Of a stretch of DNA of 64,000 bases, positions 46,129 to 55,041 are shown one piece after another (within the stretch, counting starts at the first letter, position 1; every line of letters starts with the position of its first letter). The notes beneath the pieces are model-generated. The model saw only the letters and a list, made by a program, of their open reading frames with translations. It had not been told where the DNA came from and ran no database searches. Source of the DNA: Cyanophora paradoxa (taxonomy: Eukaryota > Glaucocystophyceae > Cyanophorales > Cyanophoraceae); assembly GCA_004431415.1 (NCBI GenBank), contig QPMI01000607.1:1-64000 (forward strand), read 5' to 3'. Position numbers and translations under genes: made by a program.

Positions 46129-46425
46129 ACACATAGACAATGCCCGCGTTTTATCCCTCGGCTAAGTTTAATTATAATTTGTTTATAATTTACCTATATT
46201 TCTTGCATATTTAACGTTAATTTATGTGTATTTTATCCTTTATTCTTGTCTTTTATGTGCGTATTTCATATATAATACTAACGTATCCCTTACTGAAATT
46301 TAATGTATTCGTATCTCCGATGTATTTTACCTCTATCTCTCGTAATCACTTGTATTTGAGGTGGATTTTAAACTTAGATAAATTATATCACGCCTCCTGA
46401 TAAAACGCGGGCATTGTCTATGTGT
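46129..46425. repeat. Terminal-repeat module with perfect 27-bp inverted repeats
   Basis: 46,129-46,155 (ACACATAGACAATGCCC...) is exactly reverse-complementary to 46,399-46,425. The spacer is AT-rich and non-coding. The element at 27,800-28,107 has the same length class and a related inverted repeat (ACACATATACAACGCCC), and both share the left-flank string ATGCAGC and a right-side string like CTAC(T/A)ATGTGCTG. This is probably the viral terminus or a MITE derived from it. Confidence 0.75.
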
Positions 46426-46770
46426 GATATTACGCATTATCGTGTATAATGATATGGAAATAATATGTGTATGCATTGTGAATGAATAATATGTAAAATA
46501 TGTAAAATGTATCAAAAGAAATATGTATGAAATTCTAACGGAATTCCGTCGAAAAATAATAAAATGTACTTTCTCGATTAAATGCGTAGCATATATGGAG
46601 CGGATATGGCGCCGCGATTGTGTTAAAACAGCTACAATGTGCTGTATGGAGCGCGGGGTGTATAATACAACAAGGATAATATATGATACTTGATGATACT
46701 TTATGATTACTTATAGTATTTTATGACTGATATTATGTTATTTTAATGGGTTCTTACTGATAATGGTATG
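46426..46770. other. AT-rich non-coding viral end region
   Basis: There is no open frame. It contains AATATGTAAAATATGTAAAATG repeats and, near 46,627, AAACAGCTACAATGTGCTG, which resembles AAACAACTACTATGTGCTG beside the macrosatellite element at 28,160. Confidence 0.5.
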
Positions 46771-46860
46771 TGTTACAGGTGTTACAGGTTCATCCCAAAC
46801 TTTCCCTAGGAGGAGGTCGGCGGCTTGGAACTTTGGGATTGACCTGTAACACCTGTAACA
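46771..46860. repeat. 90-bp inverted repeat with TGTTACAGG direct repeats
   Basis: The left arm 46,771-46,804 holds TGTTACAGGTGTTACAGG and CATCCCAAACTTTC; the right arm 46,828-46,860 is its reverse complement with few mismatches. The spacer of about 23 bp contains AGGAGGTCGGCGG. It lies just beyond the stop codon of the minus-strand SpeD-like ORF. It could be a terminator hairpin or, because of the iterated TGTTACAGG, a protein-binding site near the viral end. Confidence 0.75.
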
Positions 46861-46910
46861 CCACACTGAAAAACAATTAATTAACCTGTTACATCTTCTT
46901 TTACCACTTA

Positions 46911-47367
46911 TTACCGTGTCGGAAATCTCGATACTTTATGTCTCTCCGTATTAGGAGATCCACCAAAGATACCTATTATCCTCTCTTCTATTAACGATGA
47001 TATATTACATGTCTTTCCCTCCGCGTCCCTTCCGCAACTGAATATATCGATGGCTAACATGCCCTCGTCTGAGTAACAATGAGCGGTGCAATGACTCTCA
47101 TCTAATAGGAGAACTAATGTAAAACCCGGAGGTGAAAGACCACCATCGAAAATCTCGTAATGCTTGTGAACTACTCGTATACCTTGTTCTTGTATAATAT
47201 CTTGTAAAAAGTGCATTAACCATTTTGTTGTGGTCTCTAAGTTGTCCACTCCCGTAATTAGAAGAAGAAGAGTATGTATAAGACACGCCCAAGCCGGTTG
47301 TGCGGTTTTTAATTAGCGGACTCGAAAACTTGTAATCTAACATCACATGGAAGCCCCGATGGTTCAT
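46911..47367 (-). CDS. SpeD-like S-adenosylmethionine decarboxylase, frame disturbed
   Basis: The frame 47,249-46,911 encodes the core of a prokaryotic-type AdoMet decarboxylase: a helix, VVHKHYEIFDGG, then LLLDESHCTAHCYSDEG with the E-S-H site where this family self-cleaves to form the pyruvoyl group, and LAIDIFSCG. The usual N-terminal beta strand (G-x-H-x-x-x-D) appears as GFHVMLDY in another frame starting at the ATG at 47,367, overlapping by about 100 nt. One extra A in the AAAAA run near 47,311 would join them, leaving a longer N-terminal loop than usual. A TATATAA box is 9 nt upstream of that ATG. The enzyme supplies aminopropyl groups for spermidine synthesis. It is divergent to the integrase. 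Confidence 0.65.
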
Positions 47368-47399
47368 TTATGAATTATATAGAAAAATTAAATTACGGA

Positions 47400-47416
47400 A
47401 ATAAGGTAAAGATGCC
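47400..47416 (+). promoter_or_regulatory. Start-codon promoter motif, integrase
   Basis: AATAAGGTAAAGATGCC overlaps the chosen ATG at 47,412. It matches the motif at the patatin and polymerase start codons in 14-15 of 17 positions and supports this ATG over the upstream ATG at 47,370. Confidence 0.6.
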
Positions 47417-48812
47417 GTCAGCACAGATAGGATTAAGACCCACTCCAAAGATCGTAAAGAAGAGCATGAAAGAAGATCAGGGTAACATGCTACCTATAAC
47501 CATTCCGATAGAACAGAAAAACACACGAATTTTAAAGAAGTCTGAGATAGTTAAAGAACTGATCCCGGAGGCATTGCCTACTGATACTGTAACGAAAGAA
47601 TCTAAGATTGCTAAGAAGTTTTACGATCCGCGCACCGGATACAAGGGTTTCGGAGCTATGAGGAAGGAGTTACCAGATGAAGACTATAAGAAGATGAAAG
47701 AATGGTATGATAAACAGGAAGTCGTTCAGATTAACGCGCCTACCCTTTCAAGAAAGAGAGACCCGATGATACCAATTAGGCAACCTCTCGATACCTATGT
47801 TATAGATCTTCTGTTTTTCCCGGCTTATAAGAAGCAAAATGACGGATACGATACGTTTATGTCCGCGATGGAATCAACGCTTAGAACAGGTTATATTATT
47901 CCGATGAGAGATAAGAGCGCTATTACGACTCTTGCCGCTTTCGAACAGCTACAAAAGAGAGTCCCTCGACCTATCGCACGCGTCCAAAGTGATAGCGGGA
48001 GCGAATTTACGAATACGGTGTTCACTAACTACCTTGCTAAGAAGTTCATCGATCATCAGATTAGCGATGTCGCAGATCATCGTAGTCAGGGTAGAATTGA
48101 AGCGTTTAACAAGCAGATCAAGCGGCTTATTACGAACTATTGCATAGCAAACAACACAGCGCGATTTTTCGATGTATTGGGTGACATTGAGTATAATTAT
48201 AATCATACTGTTCATTCAGCGACTAAGAGAAAACCCGCAGAAACCACAGATGAGCATTATAGAGAGATCATAGGTTTAGAAGACGAGAAGTTTAAGAAGT
48301 CGATGGCTTACTTAGACGGTATTCAAAAGGGTATGTTTGTGCGGGTGAGAATAGAAAAGAACCCATTCGCTAAACAGGGTGTCAATTGGTCGCGGATCGT
48401 TTATACTGTCGAGGGTAGGGAGGGTTTTAAGTTTCGGTTACGAAATCCGAATGGTGAATTGGTCGATGGAAGGTTTGCTTTCCACGAACTGTTACCTATC
48501 AAAGGTGTAGAGTATCATGAGGCGCCCACAGGTGATGCATTAGAACAAGCCAAAGAAGAAGCGCGTGTGGATGCGGCGATACGAAAGGAAGGCATCGAAA
48601 AAGCGGATGATGTCCCAGAAGAACCGCTAACACAAGCCAGAACTAAGAAGAAAGGGAAGGCGGAGCGTGAAATTAAGAAGTTGGTCATAGCAGGAACCCA
48701 GAAGCTATCAGAGGTCAACAGCCAGAGATGGTATACAGACTTCCAGACCTCAAAAGAGACATATACAGCACCTCAAACCCGGGTAAATCTACGATCCAGT
48801 TCCCGGAAGTAG
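47412..48812 (+). CDS. Retroviral-type (rve) integrase
   Basis: A protein of 466 residues from the ATG at 47,412 (480 from 47,370). The catalytic core has the D,D-35-E pattern: YVIDLLFF (first Asp), RVQSDSGSEFTN (second Asp) and SQGRIEAFNKQIKR (Glu), about 40 residues after the second Asp. An N-terminal region (GFGAMRKELPDEDYKKMKEWY) resembles the helical part before the core, and a C-terminal SH3-like segment follows (GMFVRVRIE...NWSRIVYTVEG...FKFRLRNPNGE). The basic, disordered tail has 130 residues. It would insert the viral genome into host DNA. Polinton/mavirus integrases have this organisation. The frame is intact. Confidence 0.92.
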   Translation: MPSAQIGLRPTPKIVKKSMKEDQGNMLPITIPIEQKNTRILKKSEIVKELIPEALPTDTVTKESKIAKKFYDPRTGYKGFGAMRKELPDEDYKKMKEWYDKQEVVQINAPTLSRKRDPMIPIRQPLDTYVIDLLFFPAYKKQNDGYDTFMSAMESTLRTGYIIPMRDKSAITTLAAFEQLQKRVPRPIARVQSDSGSEFTNTVFTNYLAKKFIDHQISDVADHRSQGRIEAFNKQIKRLITNYCIANNTARFFDVLGDIEYNYNHTVHSATKRKPAETTDEHYREIIGLEDEKFKKSMAYLDGIQKGMFVRVRIEKNPFAKQGVNWSRIVYTVEGREGFKFRLRNPNGELVDGRFAFHELLPIKGVEYHEAPTGDALEQAKEEARVDAAIRKEGIEKADDVPEEPLTQARTKKKGKAEREIKKLVIAGTQKLSEVNSQRWYTDFQTSKETYTAPQTRVNLRSSSRK

Positions 48813-48948
48813 CTTAGATGCGTAGAGGATGAAAAGAGGATTCCGGCGATGGTCGCGGTTTTGAAAGGCGATCAGTTGGTGAAGAGTTATAGCAGTTTGT
48901 ATGAATTTCTTGGAATTTTTGGTTTCTTTGGGTTTCTTCCCCCATCGT

Positions 48949-49062
48949 TCTGACTATTTCCCCCATTGTTCTGACTATTTCCCCCATTGTTCTGAAACCA
49001 TCCCCCATCGTCCTGAAACCATCCCCCATTGTCCTGAAATCATCCCCCCATCGTCCTGAAAT
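48949..49062. repeat. Tandem repeat, about 21-bp unit, six copies
   Basis: CCCCCAT(C/T)GT(T/C)CTGA followed by (A/C)(T/A)ATTT or AACCAT repeats about six times between the integrase and patatin genes. It lies in an AT-rich gap with no gene (48,813-49,360) and downstream of both converging genes. Its purpose is unknown. Confidence 0.8.
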
Positions 49063-49360
49063 GTCCGAAATTCCCACGACATATATACACCATATATACA
49101 CGACATATTTACACTATATATACCAAAACCTCCGTAATGCCGTTTGACCGAGAACAAAATGTTTGGAAAAAATAATAAATAATATTATTATATATACATA
49201 TACATATATATAATCAAAAAATCGGAAAAAAACCCCTCGTTTTTCTACCGTATAAATGCGCCCGTAACATCGACTCTCATAGTCGGAGCATTTATATATA
49301 CCAAAGGATAAATACGTATATATCGTGTTCTCAATGGATAACCTATGTAAAATACATCAT

Positions 49361-50779
49361 TTACCGAAAGTGGGAACCCCATAGCATATGATACATCCCA
49401 GAGTTATTAGCATTATTTATATTCTCACATACAAACATTCTATTTACACCCTCATATTTGATAAATGACCATGTTATATCATCTTGCGATGTCGCAACAT
49501 TGAAAGTCTTAATAAACGCAGTTGTTATACCTGAACCATATGCAATTATAGAAGCGACCTCAAATGTATATGGGAAGGCTATTTGCAAATATTCAGTAGG
49601 CGTTTCCCATACTCCGTTAATTGCGGATGCATTCGCTTCCCATCCAGTTAATGATGGGCGGGCTTTAAATGCCTCTTTTCCGAATTTTGCAGAAGAAGCG
49701 GTAAACGCATTATCTGATAGAAGATACCAGTTAGCATCGATAGGAGGTATGTTATTAAGGGTGGATGATACATAGGATCTTACAGGGTTCTTAATCTCAT
49801 AGTTTGTAACAAGTAACTCACAGAGTCGATCTATCATGGCGTCGTTTGCTTGTATATACGTTTCAGTCGCCGCGATCATGTCTGGAATCTTAGAAGTATC
49901 ATCGAGGGAGTTTAAGATATCTTTCGGAAGCGGCACAGAGATACGGTAGTATCGCGCGTATCCTTGGTCATCATTATATGGTAAAAACTCTTGCATCTTT
50001 TCAAGAGCCGATAATTCACTTGCAGCCATTAGCATATTGATTAATGGACTCCCTGAGGTGGAAGCAATCCATGAAAGAATACCCCAGGTATTCACACTTT
50101 CGTAAGAGTAACCCACATTTGGTGCGTCGGTTTCGTTAACCTCACCACATGATATGCTAATAACTATAATATCGTCATCGTTATCATAAATCTTTTTTGC
50201 GTGACTATAACCACAAACACTTGGGTTATTGTTACCTGATATAGCACCATCAATTAGACACATGCCGTTGTAATCGACAGGAGCAAAATATGTAGGAGCG
50301 GCGGAAGTAGAACGTGCCGCTATTTTACTTGGTATAGTCTTGTAATCATTATCATTTGCTATGAAAATTGGTTTCATGCTTACAGTGTCGAACGTCGTAA
50401 TAACCACATCTTTTAGTGAATCTTTTATGAGAGCTTCCCCAGTCACAGAGAAAATAGCGGTTTCTAATGGTGATACATCATATTTAGTATTGAAAAGTGC
50501 ATTCTCTATGATATTCCGCGGATTCGCAAAGATGAGAGGAAGATGATATAGGTAAGTATTGTGAAGGTCGGTAGCTGTTAATTTAGGTTCATCGGGAAAT
50601 TCGGGATTTTTCACATTGAGACCGATAGCGATAATACCGCCTGTGGACGTTCCACTTACAAGATCGACCAAATCAATAACGCGTTTACCCGTTCTTGTTT
50701 CTATTTCTTTTAACAACCTTGTTATGATAATACCACGTGCGCCGCCGCCGGACAATGCTAAAACTACGCGTAAGGGCAT
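49361..50779 (-). CDS. Patatin-like phospholipase with C-terminal discoidin-like domain
   Basis: The ATG at 50,779 (MPLRVVLALSGGG) gives 472 residues; an upstream TTG would overlap the next gene and is not credible. The patatin fold shows the oxyanion hole GGGARG, the nucleophile elbow GTSTGG, and the catalytic D-G at LIDGAISGN. After the catalytic domain (about 1-300), a C-terminal region of about 110 residues (SLTGWEANAS...PTEYLQIAFPYTFEVASI...IKTFNVATSQDDITW) looks like an F5/8-type (discoidin) carbohydrate-binding module. It could hydrolyse host membrane lipids at entry or release; this is inference. The promoter motif overlaps its start. It is divergent from the long fibre gene. Confidence 0.88.
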   Translation of the reverse strand: MPLRVVLALSGGGARGIIITRLLKEIETRTGKRVIDLVDLVSGTSTGGIIAIGLNVKNPEFPDEPKLTATDLHNTYLYHLPLIFANPRNIIENALFNTKYDVSPLETAIFSVTGEALIKDSLKDVVITTFDTVSMKPIFIANDNDYKTIPSKIAARSTSAAPTYFAPVDYNGMCLIDGAISGNNNPSVCGYSHAKKIYDNDDDIIVISISCGEVNETDAPNVGYSYESVNTWGILSWIASTSGSPLINMLMAASELSALEKMQEFLPYNDDQGYARYYRISVPLPKDILNSLDDTSKIPDMIAATETYIQANDAMIDRLCELLVTNYEIKNPVRSYVSSTLNNIPPIDANWYLLSDNAFTASSAKFGKEAFKARPSLTGWEANASAINGVWETPTEYLQIAFPYTFEVASIIAYGSGITTAFIKTFNVATSQDDITWSFIKYEGVNRMFVCENINNANNSGMYHMLWGSHFR

Positions 50780-50791
50780 CTTTACTTTATT
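50775..50791 (-). promoter_or_regulatory. Start-codon promoter motif, patatin gene
   Basis: On the minus strand AATAAAGTAAAGATGCC, nearly the same as at the integrase and polymerase starts. Confidence 0.6.
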
Positions 50792-50828
50792 GAAATTTAA
50801 TAAATCTCTATTATTAGAGTAACCAGGG

Positions 50829-53800
50829 ATGAGTTTCAATTATCCAGCAAATTTACAAACCATAACAGGTAGTGGTAAAGGAAACACTAAACATGTTAAC
50901 TTTGATAATATCACCATTAAAGGGTCGGCGTCAATTGATCAGAGCGCCGATAAACCCAGTAAGACGCATCCCAGAATTCATGCTTTAACAGTGAATCAAA
51001 CAGACCCAGAAAAAGAAGATGTAAGTATAGCTTTCAGTTTGGGGAATGTAAAAAAAAACGCGGTTGCGGAGATCAAGGCAACAAGAAGGAGACCACGGAA
51101 ACTTAAAGCAAGTGGAACGCATCCCGATATTCCCACACGTTATGATAGCGGACGTTTGGTTTTTAATGTCCAGGATGAGAAGGGAGTTCATCGTAGCGGT
51201 TTGAGAATCTATAATGAAGGATCAAATGCGATTACACAAATCCCTCAGATATTACAGGTAGCCCCACATGGTGAAGAGAATCAGATTCGCTACACCAATA
51301 ATATTTACCCACAGGACATTGTCACCAATTCAAACACTAATGCACTGTTTGGTTTCACTCTTCCACCGGATACTTCCAAAGAAAAAGATTCGATCACTGT
51401 CGACAGTAGTCCCAGTCAACCAGTAGCTATACATTTACATCCCGATCTTGTCGAAATGGATCGGCATTTACTACCTTTGGTAACCAATACGAAAGACCTT
51501 GGTATTAGAACCCGACAATGGCGAAATATTCATGGTAGTAATGTTTATGCAAATGGGGAACGGCTCGTTAGTGAGAAAACCATAAGAGAGATCATAGAGC
51601 ATTACGGACCTACTCCGGTTCCCTTTCCACTTCCATGGGATCCACCAGATCTTACACCAAAGAAACAACCAGGAAGAGAATACACAGCGGATGAAACGGT
51701 TGCGTTTGGGCAGCATTTTGTTAGTTGGGAAAAAGTCCATAATAAACCAGTTTTTAAAGATTACAAACCGCCCGCTGAGGAACTCTTAGCACCAGATATT
51801 AATGTTATACCTCTCGAACATAAAGAATGTGAAGACGTGGAAGAATTGCCGGATGGATTTGATCCTAACCATATGTTATATGATCGTTACGAACCTTACG
51901 ACGAACAACTTTTACCACATGGATTAAATCCACCTAACATAGATTACGAACAGCCGCATATACCAGATGAAGAGTTATTACCAGATGGATTACAGCCGGG
52001 ATTTTTCGATTTTACCGTAGATTGGAGGGATATTATTAACAAACCCGACACATTCCCACCAGATCCCCACGAACACGAATGGGAAGACATTTTAAACAAA
52101 CCGGAAAGATTCCCACCGACAGAGCATAGGCACGATTGGGAAGATTTAGATAACATACCTACTGAATTTCCACCAGCAGATCATAGGCATAATTGGGACG
52201 AAATCGATGAGCAACCTACTTTCGCATCCGCAGGAAATGTATTAACAGATTTCCAACATGGCGTAAGTCTTTATAGAAATATTAACATAGAAGAAAGATT
52301 ACAATTAAATGACCACTACCTTAATCGCATGGGAATAGAGGCAGGCACAGGAATGGAAGCCGAATTATACATTAGACCACCCAGAAGAGAAGGCATTTTA
52401 CCAATTAGTGGTAATTTTGGTCTGTATGAGACGAAACCCGGAATTTATTTAACAAGCTACTATCCTGAGGATATCGAGATGACAAATGTATTACCTCCGC
52501 TACCGTCACTTCCATTAGATCCAAATAGTTGCGATAACAAAGACGCAGCAATACAAATTAATGTAACAGATGTTAGCGACTTTGACCAATCGAGACCCAA
52601 ATTAGTATTTAGTCGGCAGCGTCTTTTACCTAATACTTTTATAGGAGATCGAGATGATTATAGAAGATGTGAGGTAGCATGGATAAAAACAAATTATAAT
52701 GGCGGAGTTGGTGAAGGTTTATTAGAAATCAATCAAAGAGCAAGCGCCAAAAATATACACAATGAAGATATTTCAAGAGTGGTAACGGAAGATTATTTAG
52801 AAGAACAGGGATACATTGATGAAGGCGAACTTACTAATATTCTTTCACTATTCGTGATAAAAAATGATACAAACCTTACAGTCACAAGTAACATTTATAC
52901 AAGTAACATTTCAGCAAGTAACATATGGGCAAGTAACATATGGACAAGTAACATATGGGCAAGTAATATTTATGGAAGTAACATTTACACCAGTAACCTT
53001 TGGGCAAGTAATCTTTATTCCAGCAACTTAGTCGTCGATTATTTGACTGTGAATATAGAAGCAAACCTACCACATCATCCCACTTCTAATGTTGTTTTAG
53101 ATTGGATAGCAAACCACACCCATACCAAAGATGAGATCGAGGATTTTGCCCATAGGCACATGTGGAGCGAAATAGATGACCAGCCTAAGTTTGCATCAGC
53201 AGGTGATGTATTCGACACCACACATGGTGTTACTCTCTATCAAAGTAATACCATACCAGAGAGATTAAGATTAGATGAATATTATGTGAATCGAAAAGGA
53301 ATAGATGCAGGCACCACAATGGAAGGCGAATTATACATTAGACCCCCCACAAGAATGCAGATGATTGCAGCAGGCGGAAATTTCGGTTTGATGGACACCA
53401 AACCAGGTATCTATCTGACAAGCTACTATGCTGATGACATCCCAATGACAGATAGTTTAATATTATCGCTTCCATCTGATCCAGCAAACTATGATGACAA
53501 AGATGCAGCAATCCAAATTAATGTTACTGATGTAAGTGACTTAGATAGTTCAAGACCCAAATTAATATTCACCAGAGAGAGATTGTTACCAAATGCTCTT
53601 ATTGGAAATCGAGATGACTACAAGAGATGCGAGATATCATGGATAAAAACAAATTATAATGATGGAGTTGGTGAGGGTCTCTTAGAAATCAATCAGAGAG
53701 CCTCAGCGAAAAACATCCACAATGAAACAATTTCAAGAATTGTTACAGAAGATTACCTACAAGCCCAGAACTACATAGATGAAACAGAACTTGATACAAT

Positions 53801-55019
53801 CATTGCAGGTATAAATATTGGTGTAACAGGTGATTACCTTCCGCTAACAGGTGGGATTATTGATGGAACAGTAACGGCATGTAACTTTTTTGTCCATACT
53901 GAATGTAATCAAACCTTCCCTGTGGTTCATCCAGGAGGTGAGTATGTGATACCTGACGATCCAGCTATTATGCCTATAAAGATTGATCTACCATCTGATT
54001 ATGTAGGAAGGGGAGAGCTAAAAACCATTTCTTTCACAGGAGACTACAATGATCTAATTAATAAACCCACCGCAGCAAATCTACATCCTGTTGCATTTTC
54101 AGGTAGTTTCCTCGACCTTAATAATAGATCACACACCCATACAAAGGCAGAAATCACAGATTTTGCACACACTCACACCAAATCCCAAATCACAGATTTT
54201 GCACACACCCATACCCGAGCAGATATTACTAATTTCGCTCACACTCATGTTAAATCAGAGATATTAGATCTCGGAAATGTTGCTTATGTAGGTCACACCC
54301 ACACTAAGGCAGAGATTACAGATCTTGGAAATGTTGCGTATGTAGGTCACACCCACACAAAGGCAGAGATTACAGATTTTGCACACACTCATGATTGGAA
54401 TACAGATATTTATAACAAACCAGCGATTTTTTCGGGCAACTACAATGACCTGACCAATAAACCAACTCTTGATCCATTCACAGCTACCACCATCAGAGCG
54501 AACAACACAATGTATGTAGGATCAGGTCAGATTGTAGAACCAGCAGGACCTATGTTTGAAGAAACATGGTTCTTCCACAATTCGCAAAATTACTTTGATA
54601 AGACCTTACTTGTTCGTGGAAATGCCTATGCAAGAAACTTTTATGCTATGAACCCTTCAAATAATCAGACTATCAGTAGATGCATTACAGAAGCGGATCT
54701 ATCCAGTCAACTCAATGCGTATTTTAATGGGAAAATAAAAGCAGGAAAGTATGTTTACACTACTCCTGTTTTGAACTACAATAATTTATATGTGTTCAAT
54801 CTTACCATCTATTTCAGTAGTGCCTTTGCTTCTCCTCCTGTTGTGACAGCAACAGTAAGGCATGAAGGACAGGCAAATGCTACAACACCAGTCATATTTA
54901 CTGTGAACCTGTTAAATGTTTACAGTGACTATTTCACATGTGAACTTTTCACTGATCCATATGCAATGGACAATACAGCCAAAACTGTAACAATCCATTA
55001 CATTGCTGTCGCAATTTAA
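50829..55019 (+). CDS. Long tail-fibre-like protein (1,396 aa)
   Basis: An intact giant frame. From the N-terminus: an attachment-like region (1-270); D/P/H-rich repeats of the HxHxWEDIxNxP type (about 395-465); a module of about 200 residues starting QPTFASAGNV and ending RVVTEDYLEEQGYIDE; a run of SNIY/SNIW pentapeptides (about 685-735); a second copy of the 200-residue module (QPKFASAGDV to RIVTEDYLQAQNYIDE); six HTHTKAEITDF-type repeats (about 1,100-1,190); and a C-terminal beta domain (SSAFASPPVVTATV) like H-type lectin heads. These repeat types are known from bacteriophage tail fibres, which trimerise and bind receptors. A role as a virion fibre is inferred from that resemblance. It is followed closely by four shorter fibre-like genes. 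Confidence 0.8.
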   Translation: MSFNYPANLQTITGSGKGNTKHVNFDNITIKGSASIDQSADKPSKTHPRIHALTVNQTDPEKEDVSIAFSLGNVKKNAVAEIKATRRRPRKLKASGTHPDIPTRYDSGRLVFNVQDEKGVHRSGLRIYNEGSNAITQIPQILQVAPHGEENQIRYTNNIYPQDIVTNSNTNALFGFTLPPDTSKEKDSITVDSSPSQPVAIHLHPDLVEMDRHLLPLVTNTKDLGIRTRQWRNIHGSNVYANGERLVSEKTIREIIEHYGPTPVPFPLPWDPPDLTPKKQPGREYTADETVAFGQHFVSWEKVHNKPVFKDYKPPAEELLAPDINVIPLEHKECEDVEELPDGFDPNHMLYDRYEPYDEQLLPHGLNPPNIDYEQPHIPDEELLPDGLQPGFFDFTVDWRDIINKPDTFPPDPHEHEWEDILNKPERFPPTEHRHDWEDLDNIPTEFPPADHRHNWDEIDEQPTFASAGNVLTDFQHGVSLYRNINIEERLQLNDHYLNRMGIEAGTGMEAELYIRPPRREGILPISGNFGLYETKPGIYLTSYYPEDIEMTNVLPPLPSLPLDPNSCDNKDAAIQINVTDVSDFDQSRPKLVFSRQRLLPNTFIGDRDDYRRCEVAWIKTNYNGGVGEGLLEINQRASAKNIHNEDISRVVTEDYLEEQGYIDEGELTNILSLFVIKNDTNLTVTSNIYTSNISASNIWASNIWTSNIWASNIYGSNIYTSNLWASNLYSSNLVVDYLTVNIEANLPHHPTSNVVLDWIANHTHTKDEIEDFAHRHMWSEIDDQPKFASAGDVFDTTHGVTLYQSNTIPERLRLDEYYVNRKGIDAGTTMEGELYIRPPTRMQMIAAGGNFGLMDTKPGIYLTSYYADDIPMTDSLILSLPSDPANYDDKDAAIQINVTDVSDLDSSRPKLIFTRERLLPNALIGNRDDYKRCEISWIKTNYNDGVGEGLLEINQRASAKNIHNETISRIVTEDYLQAQNYIDETELDTIIAGINIGVTGDYLPLTGGIIDGTVTACNFFVHTECNQTFPVVHPGGEYVIPDDPAIMPIKIDLPSDYVGRGELKTISFTGDYNDLINKPTAANLHPVAFSGSFLDLNNRSHTHTKAEITDFAHTHTKSQITDFAHTHTRADITNFAHTHVKSEILDLGNVAYVGHTHTKAEITDLGNVAYVGHTHTKAEITDFAHTHDWNTDIYNKPAIFSGNYNDLTNKPTLDPFTATTIRANNTMYVGSGQIVEPAGPMFEETWFFHNSQNYFDKTLLVRGNAYARNFYAMNPSNNQTISRCITEADLSSQLNAYFNGKIKAGKYVYTTPVLNYNNLYVFNLTIYFSSAFASPPVVTATVRHEGQANATTPVIFTVNLLNVYSDYFTCELFTDPYAMDNTAKTVTIHYIAVAI

Positions 55020-55031
55020 CTATTTCGTAAT

Positions 55032-55041
55032 TATAAAGATG
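55032..55041 (+). promoter_or_regulatory. TATAAAG box abutting the start codon of fibre gene 2
   Basis: TATAAAG directly precedes the ATG at 55,039, leaving essentially no leader, as in late promoters of large DNA viruses. Confidence 0.5.

Noticed and set aside
47370-47411. ATG at 47,370 as the integrase start
   Set aside because: It lies two bases from the divergent ATG of the SpeD-like frame and has no promoter motif, whereas 47,412 has the motif shared with two other viral genes. It remains possible.
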